DNA from: Caldicoprobacter algeriensis
GTDB taxonomy: Bacteria > Bacillota > Clostridia > Caldicoprobacterales > Caldicoprobacteraceae
Direction: 5' to 3'
NCBI RefSeq assembly: GCF_023838525.1
Contig: NZ_JAHUQD010000003.1
Location: forward strand, 147,434-211,433
DNA: 64,000 bases
The stretch's first letter is position 1. Every line of letters starts with the position of its first letter. The position numbers and the translations under genes are program-made. Positions 9,034-18,243 of the stretch are shown here, one piece after another. Below the pieces are notes generated by a model that was not told the DNA's origin, did not search any database, and worked only from the letters and a program-made list of their open reading frames with translations.

Positions 9034-9141
9034 ACCGTTAACAGCAAGAACGGCTATCCGGCTCAGGTCAAGTTCCTATCCTCTCTTTTTGGGTTCAAAC
9101 CAAATAGCTTAAATAGATATGTATCTTGTTCGTATATATCG

Positions 9142-9187
9142 TTCTATTATAATAGAATGTATACAATACTGTTCTATTATAATAGAA
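9142..9187. promoter_or_regulatory. Twin 16-bp palindromic operators
   Basis: The perfect palindrome TTCTATTATAATAGAA occurs at 9142-9157 and again at 9172-9187, 30 bp centre to centre (nearly three DNA turns), each with TATAAT embedded. They lie between the decayed permease gene (minus) and the RND pair (plus). The arrangement fits a dimeric repressor of the GntR/YtrA or MarR kind, whose gene is not in the window. Confidence 0.6.
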
Positions 9188-9244
9188 AATAGTTGTCAAT
9201 GGCAGGTTTGGTTAAACTCTCGAAATATTGTTTTTGTTTTTCAA

Positions 9245-9274
9245 TTGAGTAAAGCCAATGTTTGATGGTATAAT
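9245..9274 (+). promoter_or_regulatory. Candidate promoter for the RND operon
   Basis: TTGAGT (9245-9250) and TATAAT (9269-9274) are separated by 18 bases, 210 bases before the adaptor gene. A second TATAAT at 9449-9454 lacks a good -35. Confidence 0.35.
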
Positions 9275-9487
9275 AAATAGCGTGGTTTTGGCTTGCTGGC
9301 TGACTTCTTAATTGAATATAGCTTAAAGAAAAAAACGGACAAAAGTCAAAAAACAAATTAAACTTCTTACGAGGCCACCACATCATAGGTGGATAGTAGT
9401 TCGTATGGAAATAATAGTATGATTTGCCTTTGAGGTGCCAAGGATGGATATAATAGATATAGTTCATCAACGAAAGGGGTATAAGGT

Positions 9488-10849
9488 GTGAAGATTAGGG
9501 TTAGTAAATTAATGCCATATATGGTGGTGCTGATTCTTTTAGCAGGGCTTGTATCGGACTGTACAGCGCTTGGAGGCCTGGGCAAAAAGCCGCAGGATGA
9601 TCACCAAGAGGTTGACAGCCAAAAAGTGCCTGTCGAAGTGGCAACTGCTCGCGTGGATACCATCCAGAATATCAGGGAGTTTTCGGGCGTGCTTAAGCCC
9701 ATAAATGAAGTAATGGTCATCCCCCAGATGCCCGGGAAGGTATCAAAGGTGCATGTGAAAGTGGGACAGCAGGTGAAAGAGGGAGATGTGCTTATAGAGC
9801 TGGAAGCCGGCGATGTTGAACAGCAGATCGCTCAGGCTCAGGCGGCATATGAGGCATCCAAAGCCTCGGTGGAACTGTCAAGAAGGAAGTTGCAGGACCT
9901 TGAATCTCAAAAGAATAGGCTTCAAGCTGAAATTGATAAGTTAGATAAGCAAATTGAGGAGATTAATAAGTCAATTAATGAGGCCAGGCAGGCCATTGAA
10001 CCTGAGATTGCCAGGCTTGAAGAGATGCGCCAAAAAGGTGCAATTACTGATGAACAATTCAACGAGCAGAAGAGCAGGCTGGAGGAACATCTAAAACAGC
10101 TGCAGGATGGTCTAGAAAAACTGCTTCAGCAAAAATCGGCTTTAGAGAAGAGCAAACTAGAGATAGAGAGCGCCATAAAGTCCCTGCCTTATGACAGCAA
10201 GACGCTGGATGCTCAGCTCAATCAAGCCAAAATGGCTTTGGACGTCGCAAAAGGGGCAGCCGACAAGCTAAAGCTCCTCTCGCCGATCGATGGGGTGGTA
10301 AGCAGCTTAAGCGTACAGCCAGGGCAGATGGCGACACAGGCATCGCCGCCCGTTACCGTCATAGATATGACTGCCCTGATTCTTGATATACGCCTGTCCG
10401 AATTTGATGTGATGAAAGTTCAACCTAGTCAAAAGGTTGACGTGTATGTTGATGCGGCGGGTTCTCAGCAGGTGGAAGGCGTAGTTGAGTGGGTGAGCCC
10501 TTCTACCGATTCCAGGAGCCAGGCCTATGGAGTGAGGATAAAGATCGATAATTCGCATTCGCCTGGAAAGTTGCGTCCCGGCATGTTTGCACGGGTTAGC
10601 TTGATACTTGACAAAAAAGAGAATGCTATTGCGGTGCCCAAAAGGGCGATTGTACGGCAAGGGGATAAGACTTATGTGTTCGTCATTAAAGGTGGCTCGG
10701 TGGAGAGAAGAGAGGTAGAGGTTGGCATGGATGATGGTGAGAGGATAGAGGTCATTTCGGGATTGAAGAGCGGTGAGCAGGTTGTCATAAAGGGGCAGGC
10801 CTATCTCAAGGAAGGGGATGAGGTTAATATAGTGAAGGAGGAAAGTTGA
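9488..10849 (+). CDS. RND efflux periplasmic adaptor (HlyD/MFP family)
   Basis: Membrane fusion protein of 453 residues. It has an N-terminal hydrophobic segment (residues 8-22) ending LLAGLVSDC, possibly a lipoprotein signal. Then come a biotinyl-lipoyl half (VPQMPG..VHVKVGQQVKEGDVLIELE), a long Gln/Glu/Lys-rich coiled coil at about residues 115-235, the second lipoyl half (LLSPIDGVVSSLSVQPGQ), and beta-barrel and membrane-proximal domains. The coiled coil is long for a monoderm protein. The start is GTG 9488. It pairs with the RND pump 144 bp downstream. No outer-membrane channel gene is present, as expected for Firmicutes. Confidence 0.9.
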   Translation: MKIRVSKLMPYMVVLILLAGLVSDCTALGGLGKKPQDDHQEVDSQKVPVEVATARVDTIQNIREFSGVLKPINEVMVIPQMPGKVSKVHVKVGQQVKEGDVLIELEAGDVEQQIAQAQAAYEASKASVELSRRKLQDLESQKNRLQAEIDKLDKQIEEINKSINEARQAIEPEIARLEEMRQKGAITDEQFNEQKSRLEEHLKQLQDGLEKLLQQKSALEKSKLEIESAIKSLPYDSKTLDAQLNQAKMALDVAKGAADKLKLLSPIDGVVSSLSVQPGQMATQASPPVTVIDMTALILDIRLSEFDVMKVQPSQKVDVYVDAAGSQQVEGVVEWVSPSTDSRSQAYGVRIKIDNSHSPGKLRPGMFARVSLILDKKENAIAVPKRAIVRQGDKTYVFVIKGGSVERREVEVGMDDGERIEVISGLKSGEQVVIKGQAYLKEGDEVNIVKEES

Positions 10850-10993
10850 AGGATGCTGTAGATAAGCAAAGTAAGCAAAAGCGCAGTTATAGCGTCATTT
10901 ATTCAGGGCAAATATATCACGGGTGCAAAATGTGACCTCTGCAATAGATGCAATCAGACATAAAGAGTTAAAAATTCAGGAGGATGGCGTATT

Positions 10994-13900
10994 ATGAACA
11001 TTGCAGGATTGAGCATTCGCAGGCCTGTTACCACCGTCATGGTAGTGCTGATCGTGTTGATTTTAGGGTTTGTTTCGCTGACGCGGCTTAATGTGGACTT
11101 GTTGCCCAGCATAAATCTGCCCGTCATGGTGGTGTCGGTGCAGTACAGCGGTGCAGGCCCTGAAGAGGTTGAGAGCATAGTTACCCGGAACATCGAAAGC
11201 GTTTTGGCAACAGTCAGCAACCTTGAGTCCATGCGCTCGACTTCTTCCGAGGGCAGTTCGCTGGTGATCTTGGAATTTACGCAGGGCACCGATATGGACG
11301 TGGCGGCACTTGAGGTACGCGAAAAGCTGGACATGATAAGGAGTATGCTGCCGGATGGGGTGTCTGACCCCATAGTGCTCAAGCTTGATCCTAACATGCT
11401 GCCCATAATGAGCTTTGCCGTATCACAGGAGGGCAAGACCGACGAAGAGCTGCAGGTGTGGGTGGAGGATATGCTGAAGCCGCGCATTGAGCGCATTGAA
11501 GGCGTTGCATCGGTTTCAATTTTGGGTGCAAAGCAAACCGAGGTGAAGGTTATAGTTGACCCGGAAAAGCTAATAACCTATGGCCTGTCGATGGATCGCG
11601 TTGTGAGCGCCCTAAGGGCAGAAAATTTGAACATGCCAGGCGGAGTTGTACAGGATGGGCAGTATGACTTGCTGGTCAGGGTTTCGGGCCAATTTGAGAG
11701 CCTTGATGAACTCCTAAATGTACCTGTCGTGAGCTCTACTGGTACCACCTATCTGCTGAGGGACCTGGCACGGGTTGAAAAGGGTGTAAGGGATGGCAGA
11801 CAGTATTCAAGGGTCAATCAACACGACAGCCTATCCATATCGGTTTACAAGGAGAGCACTGCAAATACCGTTCGCGTGGCTGAAAAGGTAAATCAGGAGA
11901 TGGAGAGTATAAAGAAGTCCTATCCCGATATATCCGTTATGACCATAGTGGATCAATCGAAATTTATCAAAAGTTCCATTTCGGCTGTAATCAGCAATGC
12001 CTATATAGGTGCTATACTGGCCATTGCCATATTATTCATCTTATTAAAAAATATTACGCCTACCCTGGTTATCGCCGTGTCCATCCCCTTTTCGGTGATA
12101 TCCACTTTTGTCTTGCTGTATTTCAGCGGTATCACCTTGAACATCATATCGCTGGGCGGATTGGCCTTGGGCGTGGGCATGATTGTGGATAACTCCATAG
12201 TGGCGTTGGAGAACATCTATCGAATGAGAGAGAAAGGCTTAAGTCCCATTGATGCCGCCGAAAAGGGTACTAACGAGATATCCATGGCCATAATTGCCTC
12301 CACTTTGACGACGGTATGCGTCTTTTTGCCCATCGTTTTTACCCAAGGTATGACGGCCGAGATATTCGGGGAGCTGTCCATCACCGTTACATTTTCGCTG
12401 CTGGCATCCTTGGTGGTGGCGCTTACCCTGGTGCCCATGCTGGCGTCCAAGCTGGTGACCCGCCAGGGCTTTAACAAGAAAAATGTTACTGTGGAGCGCG
12501 TGACAGAAAAATACAGGCGCATGCTGGAATGGGCCCTGGAGCACAGAAAAACGGTTGTGCTTATCACTGCCGTGGTTTTTGGTATGAGTATTGTACTGCT
12601 GCCTCTGGTAGGAGTAGAGTACTTCCCGGCGGTGGATCAGGGCCAGATAGAGATTGAGGTCAGGTTGCCTAGAGGAAGCAGTTTTGGTGAAACCCTGGAA
12701 GCCGTTCAGAGGGTTGAAAAGATGGTAAGCGAAATTCCAGAGGTTGAGATGGTATGGGCCAGTATAGGAGGGCAGCAGCTGAACGTAGGAATGGGGGTAT
12801 CTGCTAGGGATCAAGGCAGCATTACGGCCGTATTAAAACCCGTTGGGCAAAGGGACAGGACCACGCAGCAGGTGGGCGAGGAAATAAGGCAAAAGGTCAA
12901 GGATATAGCAGGATGCCAGATACAGGTAAACACTGGTGGCGGGTTTGCTGGATTGGGATCGGGCATGATGGGGCCGCCTATATCCATCAGCATAAAAGGC
13001 CAGGACCTGGATGTGCTCCGAAAAATATCGGATGATATTGTGAGGGTAGTATCAAGCGTGCCGGGAACCCGTGAAGTGCGTTCAAGCTTCGAGGAAGGTC
13101 GTCCGGAGCTCCGCATAATCATAGACAGACAGAGGGCTTCGCAGTATGGGCTCAATGTCGCCCTGGTTTCGTCGGCTGTCCAAAGCCACCTGCAGGGAGT
13201 GGTGGCTACCAGATATAAGGAGGAGAGTACAGAGATCGATGTGCGCGTACAGCTCCCAGATGATGGCGTTTTTAAGGTGCAGGATGTCGAGAATGTAATG
13301 GTTACTTCACCTTTAGGGATATCGGTCCCCTTAAAGAGCGTGGCCAGGTTTGAGTATGCACAAGGGCCAGTAAGGATTGAAAGGCATGATCAGTCTCGCA
13401 TGGTCACTGTAAGCGGCGATTATGAAGGTAGAAACTTCGGTGAGGTCATAGAGGACATTCAGGAGCGTCTGGACGATTATCCGCTTCCCGAAGGGTATTT
13501 TATAGAGTACGGTGGCGAACAGGAGCAGCTATCGGAGGCATTTGGCGATCTAAGGCTGGTACTGGTGCTAGGAGTGACCCTTGTATACATGATAATGGCT
13601 TCACAGTTTGAATCGCTGGTCCATCCGTTTACCGTTATGTTTACTGTGCCGCTGGCCTTCACGGGGGGTCTAGTGGGGTTGCTGATAGCTGGAAAGCCTT
13701 TGAGCGTGCCAGCCTTTCTTGGGTTTATTATGCTGGTAGGAATTGTGGTCAACAACGGTATCGTACTGGTGGACTATATAAACAGGCTTCGTGAAGGTAA
13801 TGCCGATCTTAAGCGGGCAATAGTGCAGGCTGGGGCTACGAGATTGAGGCCGGTGCTCATGACCAGCTTGACTACTATACTTGGGCTTTTACCGCTTGCG

Positions 13901-14062
13901 CTGGGGTTTGGGGAAAGCTCCGAACTTCAGGTGCCTCTTGCTGTTACGGTTATGAGCGGACTGACGCTTTCTACATTTCTGACCTTGGTGGTAGTGCCTG
14001 TTATATATTCGCTTATTGACGATTTTGGCAGGTGGTTTGGCAGAAAATTGAGGTCGTTATAA
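10994..14062 (+). CDS. RND family efflux pump (AcrB/SwrC-like)
   Basis: Proton-driven transporter of 1022 residues with the full 12-helix RND layout and two large extracytoplasmic loops (about residues 35-335 and 555-860). It begins MNIAGLSIRRPVTTVMV. The helix-4 proton-relay motif reads GMIVDNSIVALEN, with Asp399 present and Asn400 where AcrB has a second Asp, a common variant in this group. The second half carries GFIMLVGIVVNNGIVLVDYINR. The ribosome binding site AGGAGG precedes ATG 10994. Substrate is unknown; SwrC in Bacillus exports surfactin (family knowledge). Confidence 0.93.
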   Translation: MNIAGLSIRRPVTTVMVVLIVLILGFVSLTRLNVDLLPSINLPVMVVSVQYSGAGPEEVESIVTRNIESVLATVSNLESMRSTSSEGSSLVILEFTQGTDMDVAALEVREKLDMIRSMLPDGVSDPIVLKLDPNMLPIMSFAVSQEGKTDEELQVWVEDMLKPRIERIEGVASVSILGAKQTEVKVIVDPEKLITYGLSMDRVVSALRAENLNMPGGVVQDGQYDLLVRVSGQFESLDELLNVPVVSSTGTTYLLRDLARVEKGVRDGRQYSRVNQHDSLSISVYKESTANTVRVAEKVNQEMESIKKSYPDISVMTIVDQSKFIKSSISAVISNAYIGAILAIAILFILLKNITPTLVIAVSIPFSVISTFVLLYFSGITLNIISLGGLALGVGMIVDNSIVALENIYRMREKGLSPIDAAEKGTNEISMAIIASTLTTVCVFLPIVFTQGMTAEIFGELSITVTFSLLASLVVALTLVPMLASKLVTRQGFNKKNVTVERVTEKYRRMLEWALEHRKTVVLITAVVFGMSIVLLPLVGVEYFPAVDQGQIEIEVRLPRGSSFGETLEAVQRVEKMVSEIPEVEMVWASIGGQQLNVGMGVSARDQGSITAVLKPVGQRDRTTQQVGEEIRQKVKDIAGCQIQVNTGGGFAGLGSGMMGPPISISIKGQDLDVLRKISDDIVRVVSSVPGTREVRSSFEEGRPELRIIIDRQRASQYGLNVALVSSAVQSHLQGVVATRYKEESTEIDVRVQLPDDGVFKVQDVENVMVTSPLGISVPLKSVARFEYAQGPVRIERHDQSRMVTVSGDYEGRNFGEVIEDIQERLDDYPLPEGYFIEYGGEQEQLSEAFGDLRLVLVLGVTLVYMIMASQFESLVHPFTVMFTVPLAFTGGLVGLLIAGKPLSVPAFLGFIMLVGIVVNNGIVLVDYINRLREGNADLKRAIVQAGATRLRPVLMTSLTTILGLLPLALGFGESSELQVPLAVTVMSGLTLSTFLTLVVVPVIYSLIDDFGRWFGRKLRSL

Positions 14063-14066
14063 CATT

Positions 14067-14116
14067 AAAGGGGGTGGATGGAAGACAAGTTTCAAATTTA
14101 CAAACCCCCTTTTTTA
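14067..14116 (+). terminator. Terminator of the RND operon
   Basis: AAAGGGGGT at 14068-14075 pairs with AACCCCC at 14104-14110 around a loop of about 28 nt and is followed by a T-run. It lies directly after the RND stop codon. Confidence 0.6.
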
Positions 14117-14195
14117 TGTTATTATGGTGTTAAATTAGAATAATTTTAGGATGACTATTGGGTGAAAGTGTGTACTTTGCGCAGGGGGCGGGTGT

Positions 14196-14696
14196 TTGTT
14201 TTTGAATATAATGCTCAAGTTTATACAATATCTTGCAAAGAAATTTATCGCCATAGCGATTCTGATATGGTTGGCCGTGTTGGTTACCTTTACTGCATAT
14301 GATTGTGCTAATATATATATTGTGGTTACTGAAGGGATGACTCAGAGGGCTACCGCAGTATTAGACGGTCGGGAAAATGTTGCCTTGAATAAGTTCTTCA
14401 CTTCCTCTTATTTGAACTCTGATCCCTTATTAAACAACAATCAGTATGAGGATTTCATCATACAGGATTACAATTTCAAACTTCGTATTAAATGGTTGTG
14501 GGCATGGCCGTGGAGTGATTCAGCCAGGGTTGTCATTGAAGAAGAAATTCCTAGAATAGTTGTAAAGCCCAGAAGCCAGGACCAGGAGATCAAAACTCCC
14601 CCTCCGTGGCAGAATGGGGAGAAGATAATCTTGCTTCAAAAGCGAGCTGGGCTGTGGAAGATAGATGGAATAATATTTAAAAAGCCTCTAGAATAG
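14196..14696 (+). CDS. Hypothetical membrane-anchored protein
   Basis: Protein of 166 residues that I do not recognise. It has one N-terminal membrane segment (about residues 14-34) and a polar remainder ending in a basic tail (LLQKRAGLWKIDGIIFKKPLE). ATG 14211 is too far from the ribosome binding site GGGGGCGGG, so the TTG at 14196 is the likely start. It stands between the RND terminator and an AEC carrier gene on the same strand. Confidence 0.6.
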   Translation: MFLNIMLKFIQYLAKKFIAIAILIWLAVLVTFTAYDCANIYIVVTEGMTQRATAVLDGRENVALNKFFTSSYLNSDPLLNNNQYEDFIIQDYNFKLRIKWLWAWPWSDSARVVIEEEIPRIVVKPRSQDQEIKTPPPWQNGEKIILLQKRAGLWKIDGIIFKKPLE

Positions 14697-14731
14697 AATG
14701 ATTATGATAACTGAAAAGGAGCCTTACAGTT

Positions 14732-15673
14732 ATGGTGGTTTTTGATGCTATACAGTGCGTTCTCAGCATTTTAGCTATGATCTCGATAGGTTATGTGCTC
14801 AGCCGTCGGGGTTGGTTTGATGAGCGCGCTTCCGAGCTATTCTCCAAGATGGTGGTCAAGGTGTCTTTGCCCGCTCTGATGATTTCAAATTTACTAACTA
14901 CCTTCGATAGAGACACGTTATTTGAAGCGGGGATGGGCATATTCATACCCATGGCATGCATGCTACTGCTGTATGGGGCGGGGTTGGCGGTAGTAAAATT
15001 AATTGGTATACCACCTCAAAAACGCGGCGTTTTTTTGGCCATGTTTGCCTTTTCAAATACTGTGTTTATAGGGTTGCCGGTCAATATTGCGCTTTTCGGG
15101 GAGGAAAGCACTTCTTTTGTGTTACTGTATTATGTTGCCAATACGGTCTTGTTTTGGACCATTGGAATCAGCGGGATTCAACGCGATGGGATGAATGGCG
15201 ATGCGCCTCCTATATCAAGCAGGTTCAGGAACTTTTTGTCTCCACCTTTGATGGGCTTTTTATTGGCCGTTTTATTGATACTGTTGGATGTCAAGCTCCC
15301 AAGGTTTGTTATGGACACATGCAAGTACATGGGCAACCTTACCACTCCTCTATCCATGTTATACATAGGCATTGTCATAAACTCCATAACGATGCAGGAT
15401 GTAAAGTTTGATAAGGACATGTTTACCATATTATTGGGCAGATTTTTGCTGGCTCCATTGTTGATACTGGCTTTTATGTATTATTTGCCTTTGCCTGTTC
15501 TTATGAAAAAGGTGTTTGTCATACAGGCGGCAATGCCCACCATGACTCAGATAGCCATTGTGTCTCAGGCTTACAAGGCAGATTACAAGTATGCAGCGGC
15601 TATGGTTACGGTTACTACAACAGCTAGCCTTGTTTTTATTCCCCTATACATGTTTGCGCTGAGCAAGATTTAA
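14732..15673 (+). CDS. AEC family transporter
   Basis: Protein of 313 residues with about ten hydrophobic helices, typical of the auxin efflux carrier family in bacteria. Family-like segments are LSILAMISIGYVLSRRGWF, KVSLPALMISNLL and FSNTVFIGLPVNIALFG. Bacterial AEC members move organic acids such as malate or malonate (family knowledge); the substrate here is unknown. It precedes two dehydrogenase genes, and a second AEC carrier lies at 19217. Confidence 0.85.
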   Translation: MVVFDAIQCVLSILAMISIGYVLSRRGWFDERASELFSKMVVKVSLPALMISNLLTTFDRDTLFEAGMGIFIPMACMLLLYGAGLAVVKLIGIPPQKRGVFLAMFAFSNTVFIGLPVNIALFGEESTSFVLLYYVANTVLFWTIGISGIQRDGMNGDAPPISSRFRNFLSPPLMGFLLAVLLILLDVKLPRFVMDTCKYMGNLTTPLSMLYIGIVINSITMQDVKFDKDMFTILLGRFLLAPLLILAFMYYLPLPVLMKKVFVIQAAMPTMTQIAIVSQAYKADYKYAAAMVTVTTTASLVFIPLYMFALSKI

Positions 15674-15727
15674 ATTAACGGTGTAGTTAAAATGTGTTGA
15701 AGAATAGCTAAATTATTTTATATATTG

Positions 15728-15741
15728 TGCAATCGTTTGCA
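15728..15741. promoter_or_regulatory. LacI-family / cre-like operator
   Basis: TGCAATCGTTTGCA is a near-perfect 14-bp dyad with central CG, the form of LacI-family operators. It is close to, but not a full match for, the CcpA cre consensus. It lies about 50 bp before the dehydrogenase pair. Confidence 0.5.
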
Positions 15742-15779
15742 AAAGTTTAAATATATGCTTTTGTGGAGGGATGATGAAA

Positions 15780-17003
15780 ATGTATAACGATAATCAGGTT
15801 TCTATTGTGCTAGTGGGCATCGGGGGATACGGAAATATATACGTCGATGCACTGCTTAGTAATCTTGATCGAGGTGACTTTAAAATTGTAGGGGCGGTTG
15901 ACCCTAGGCCGGAAGGATGCCGCAATCTGTACAGGATTAAAGAGATGGGGACCCCCATTTTTTCCTCAATGGAAGAGTTTTATGCCAGCTTTAAAGCCGA
16001 TTTGGCCATTATATCAACCCCTATTCATTTTCATTGCAGTCAAACATGTTATGCTCTATCCCAGGGGAGCAATGTATTGTGCGAAAAGCCGGTGAGTGCA
16101 ACCATTCAGGAAGCTCGACAGATGATGGAGGCCAGGGATCGTGCCGGGAAAATCGTTGCAATCGGCTATCAATGGTCATACACCGATGCCATACGCGCCC
16201 TTAAAAAGGATATTAAATCGGGTTTGTTCGGCAGGCCCAAGAGGTTCAAAACGATCGTGTTGTGGCCCAGAAATCGGGATTATTACCGTCGTGGTTGGGC
16301 TGGTAAACTGCGGGATGCGGAGGGAAGATGGATACTGGACAGCGTCGCCAACAATGCGACAGCTCATCATCTGCACAACATGTTTTACGTATTGGGCAGG
16401 GAAGAGGATGAGAGTGCGAAGCCCGCCCAGCTTACGGCGGAGCTCTATCGCGCCAATGAAATTGAAAACTTCGATACCGCTGCCGTCAGGATTTTTACTG
16501 AAGAAGGCGTAGAATTGCTTTTTTACGTCACACATGCCGTTGTTGAGACCGTGAATCCCACTTTTTGCTTCGAGTTTGAAAATGCAAGGGTGGTATATGG
16601 GCCATTAGAGGGCAAAGGCGACAATATATTAGCTGTATTTAATGATGGCACCTGCAAAGTTTACGGCAATCCCGAAAAAGAAAAGATAAAGAAGCTGTGG
16701 ATGACTATAGAGGCGGTTAAGGGTGTACAGCATGTGGTGTGCGGCATAGAAGCGGCTACTTCTCAGACCCTGTGCATCAACGGCATGCAGGAGGCTGTGC
16801 CGCGTATACCTTATTTCCCTGGAAATTTGATCAAGTATGACGAAGACACAAAAGTAACCTGGGTGGAAGGGTTAAACGACGTTTTGAAGAGATGCTATCA
16901 GGAATGGAAGCTGCCGCATGAAATTGGCGTAGAATGGGCTAAAGCCGGAAAGACAATGGATTTAAGGGTATATCAGTATTTTAAGGGGGATGATATAGGA
17001 TGA
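15780..17003 (+). CDS. Gfo/Idh/MocA family oxidoreductase (first of pair)
   Basis: NAD(P)-dependent sugar or inositol dehydrogenase-type protein of about 407 residues. It has an N-terminal Rossmann fold (VLVGIGGYGNIYVDALL) and the family motif CEKPVSATI with the conserved EKP lysine. The C-terminal domain is longer than usual (family members are often 330-380 residues). GGAGGG at 15765-15770 abuts the ATG at 15771, so ATG 15780 is the better start. It overlaps the next gene by 4 bp, which suggests that the two products act together. Substrate unknown. Confidence 0.85.
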   Translation: MYNDNQVSIVLVGIGGYGNIYVDALLSNLDRGDFKIVGAVDPRPEGCRNLYRIKEMGTPIFSSMEEFYASFKADLAIISTPIHFHCSQTCYALSQGSNVLCEKPVSATIQEARQMMEARDRAGKIVAIGYQWSYTDAIRALKKDIKSGLFGRPKRFKTIVLWPRNRDYYRRGWAGKLRDAEGRWILDSVANNATAHHLHNMFYVLGREEDESAKPAQLTAELYRANEIENFDTAAVRIFTEEGVELLFYVTHAVVETVNPTFCFEFENARVVYGPLEGKGDNILAVFNDGTCKVYGNPEKEKIKKLWMTIEAVKGVQHVVCGIEAATSQTLCINGMQEAVPRIPYFPGNLIKYDEDTKVTWVEGLNDVLKRCYQEWKLPHEIGVEWAKAGKTMDLRVYQYFKGDDIG

Positions 17004-17989
17004 AAGTCGTCATTATAGGCTCAAGCGGACATTATAACTATGCAATTGAAGGAATAAGGGAGGATAGGGATGTTACTATTGTGGGAGTAGCCCCGGGCTC
17101 GGAAGGGGAAGACGTAAGCCCTGCTTATCGAGCGGCGTGTAAGATAGGGCATGCACCCAAGGTATATGATAATTACAGGATCATGCTTGATGAGGTAAAG
17201 CCCGACATAGCAGTGGTCAACTGCTTTTTCGGTCACCACGCCAGAGTCACAATGCAGGTGCTTGAACGGGGAATACACGCCTTTGTGGAGAAGCCGGTTG
17301 CCATTACCTTCGAGGACCTAGAGCAGCTTAAGAAGGCCCATTCTCGTTCAGGTGTGCACCTTGCAGCCATGTTTGGAATACGGTATTCTGCCCATTTTAT
17401 TACGGCGTGGAACCTGGTGAAAGATGGTGTGGTGGGAGAGATACGGCTGATGAATGCTCAAAAATCGTATAAACTCGGCCAGAGAAGCGATTTTTACAAA
17501 TACCGCTCAACTTACGGGGGCACCATTCCATGGGTAGGGAGCCATGCCATTGACTGGCTTTACTGGTTCAGCGGCCAAAAATTCGAATCGGTTTTTGCTT
17601 CGCATTCTACCAGGTATAATCGGGAGCATGGGGACCTTGAAGTGGCGGCGCTGTGCCACTTTACCTTTTCCAATGAGGTGTTTGGTTCGGTAAGCATAGA
17701 TTATCTACGTCCCAAACAGGCGCCTACCCACGACGATGACCGTTTGCGCCTTGTGGGCACCCGCGGCGTCCTTGAGGTAAGAAACGGCAAGGTGTACCTG
17801 ATAAACGATGACATAGACGGAGTCAGGGAAGTTCCGCTTCTGCCCAAGCAGAACATATTTATCGATTTTTTGAAGCAAATAAGGGGAGAAGGCGAGTGCC
17901 TGGTTACTGCTAACGATTCCTTCTATGTGACCGAGGCGTGCTTGAAAGCTAGGCAGTCGGCAGACGAGGGGAGAGTGGTATATTTCTGA
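17000..17989 (+). CDS. Gfo/Idh/MocA family oxidoreductase (second of pair)
   Basis: Dehydrogenase-like protein of 329 residues. The N-terminal KVVIIGSSGHYNYAIEGI is an unusual dinucleotide-binding loop, with GSSGH in place of GxGxxG. FVEKPVAITFEDL carries the EKP motif, and GSHAIDWLYWFSG provides the His/Asp region near the active site. It starts inside the last codons of the preceding paralogue (4-bp overlap) and is therefore translationally coupled. The altered nucleotide loop leaves cofactor binding open to question. Confidence 0.83.
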   Translation: MKVVIIGSSGHYNYAIEGIREDRDVTIVGVAPGSEGEDVSPAYRAACKIGHAPKVYDNYRIMLDEVKPDIAVVNCFFGHHARVTMQVLERGIHAFVEKPVAITFEDLEQLKKAHSRSGVHLAAMFGIRYSAHFITAWNLVKDGVVGEIRLMNAQKSYKLGQRSDFYKYRSTYGGTIPWVGSHAIDWLYWFSGQKFESVFASHSTRYNREHGDLEVAALCHFTFSNEVFGSVSIDYLRPKQAPTHDDDRLRLVGTRGVLEVRNGKVYLINDDIDGVREVPLLPKQNIFIDFLKQIRGEGECLVTANDSFYVTEACLKARQSADEGRVVYF

Positions 17990-18243
17990 ATACAACGTTT
18001 TTTATGTTAATTTTCTAAAGTCTATGCGTTATATGCTTGTACAAAAGGTAAAAGGATGTTAAAATAGAGTTAGTTGATAAGCGCATTGTTGTTGAGATTA
18101 TATGGTTTACAAATCAAAGTAGGGTTAGTAGTAGGAATAGTATTAGCAGTAGAAGTTTGCTAGTATCTTAACTTTATTTGTGTTCAGCGGAGCCCACCTA
18201 TCTAGCTGAGAGAGCCGGTACATAAGGTAGGAAGGGTGAAATT

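Noticed and set aside
9177..9470. Minus-strand ORF of 97 codons in the RND upstream region
   Set aside because: Low-complexity, Tyr/Phe/His-rich text, no ribosome binding site, and it overlaps operator and promoter elements.
18120..18165. Repeated AGTAG/TAGTAG-like string before the acyltransferase gene
   Set aside because: Simple low-complexity sequence without regular spacing or symmetry; no CRISPR or iteron structure.
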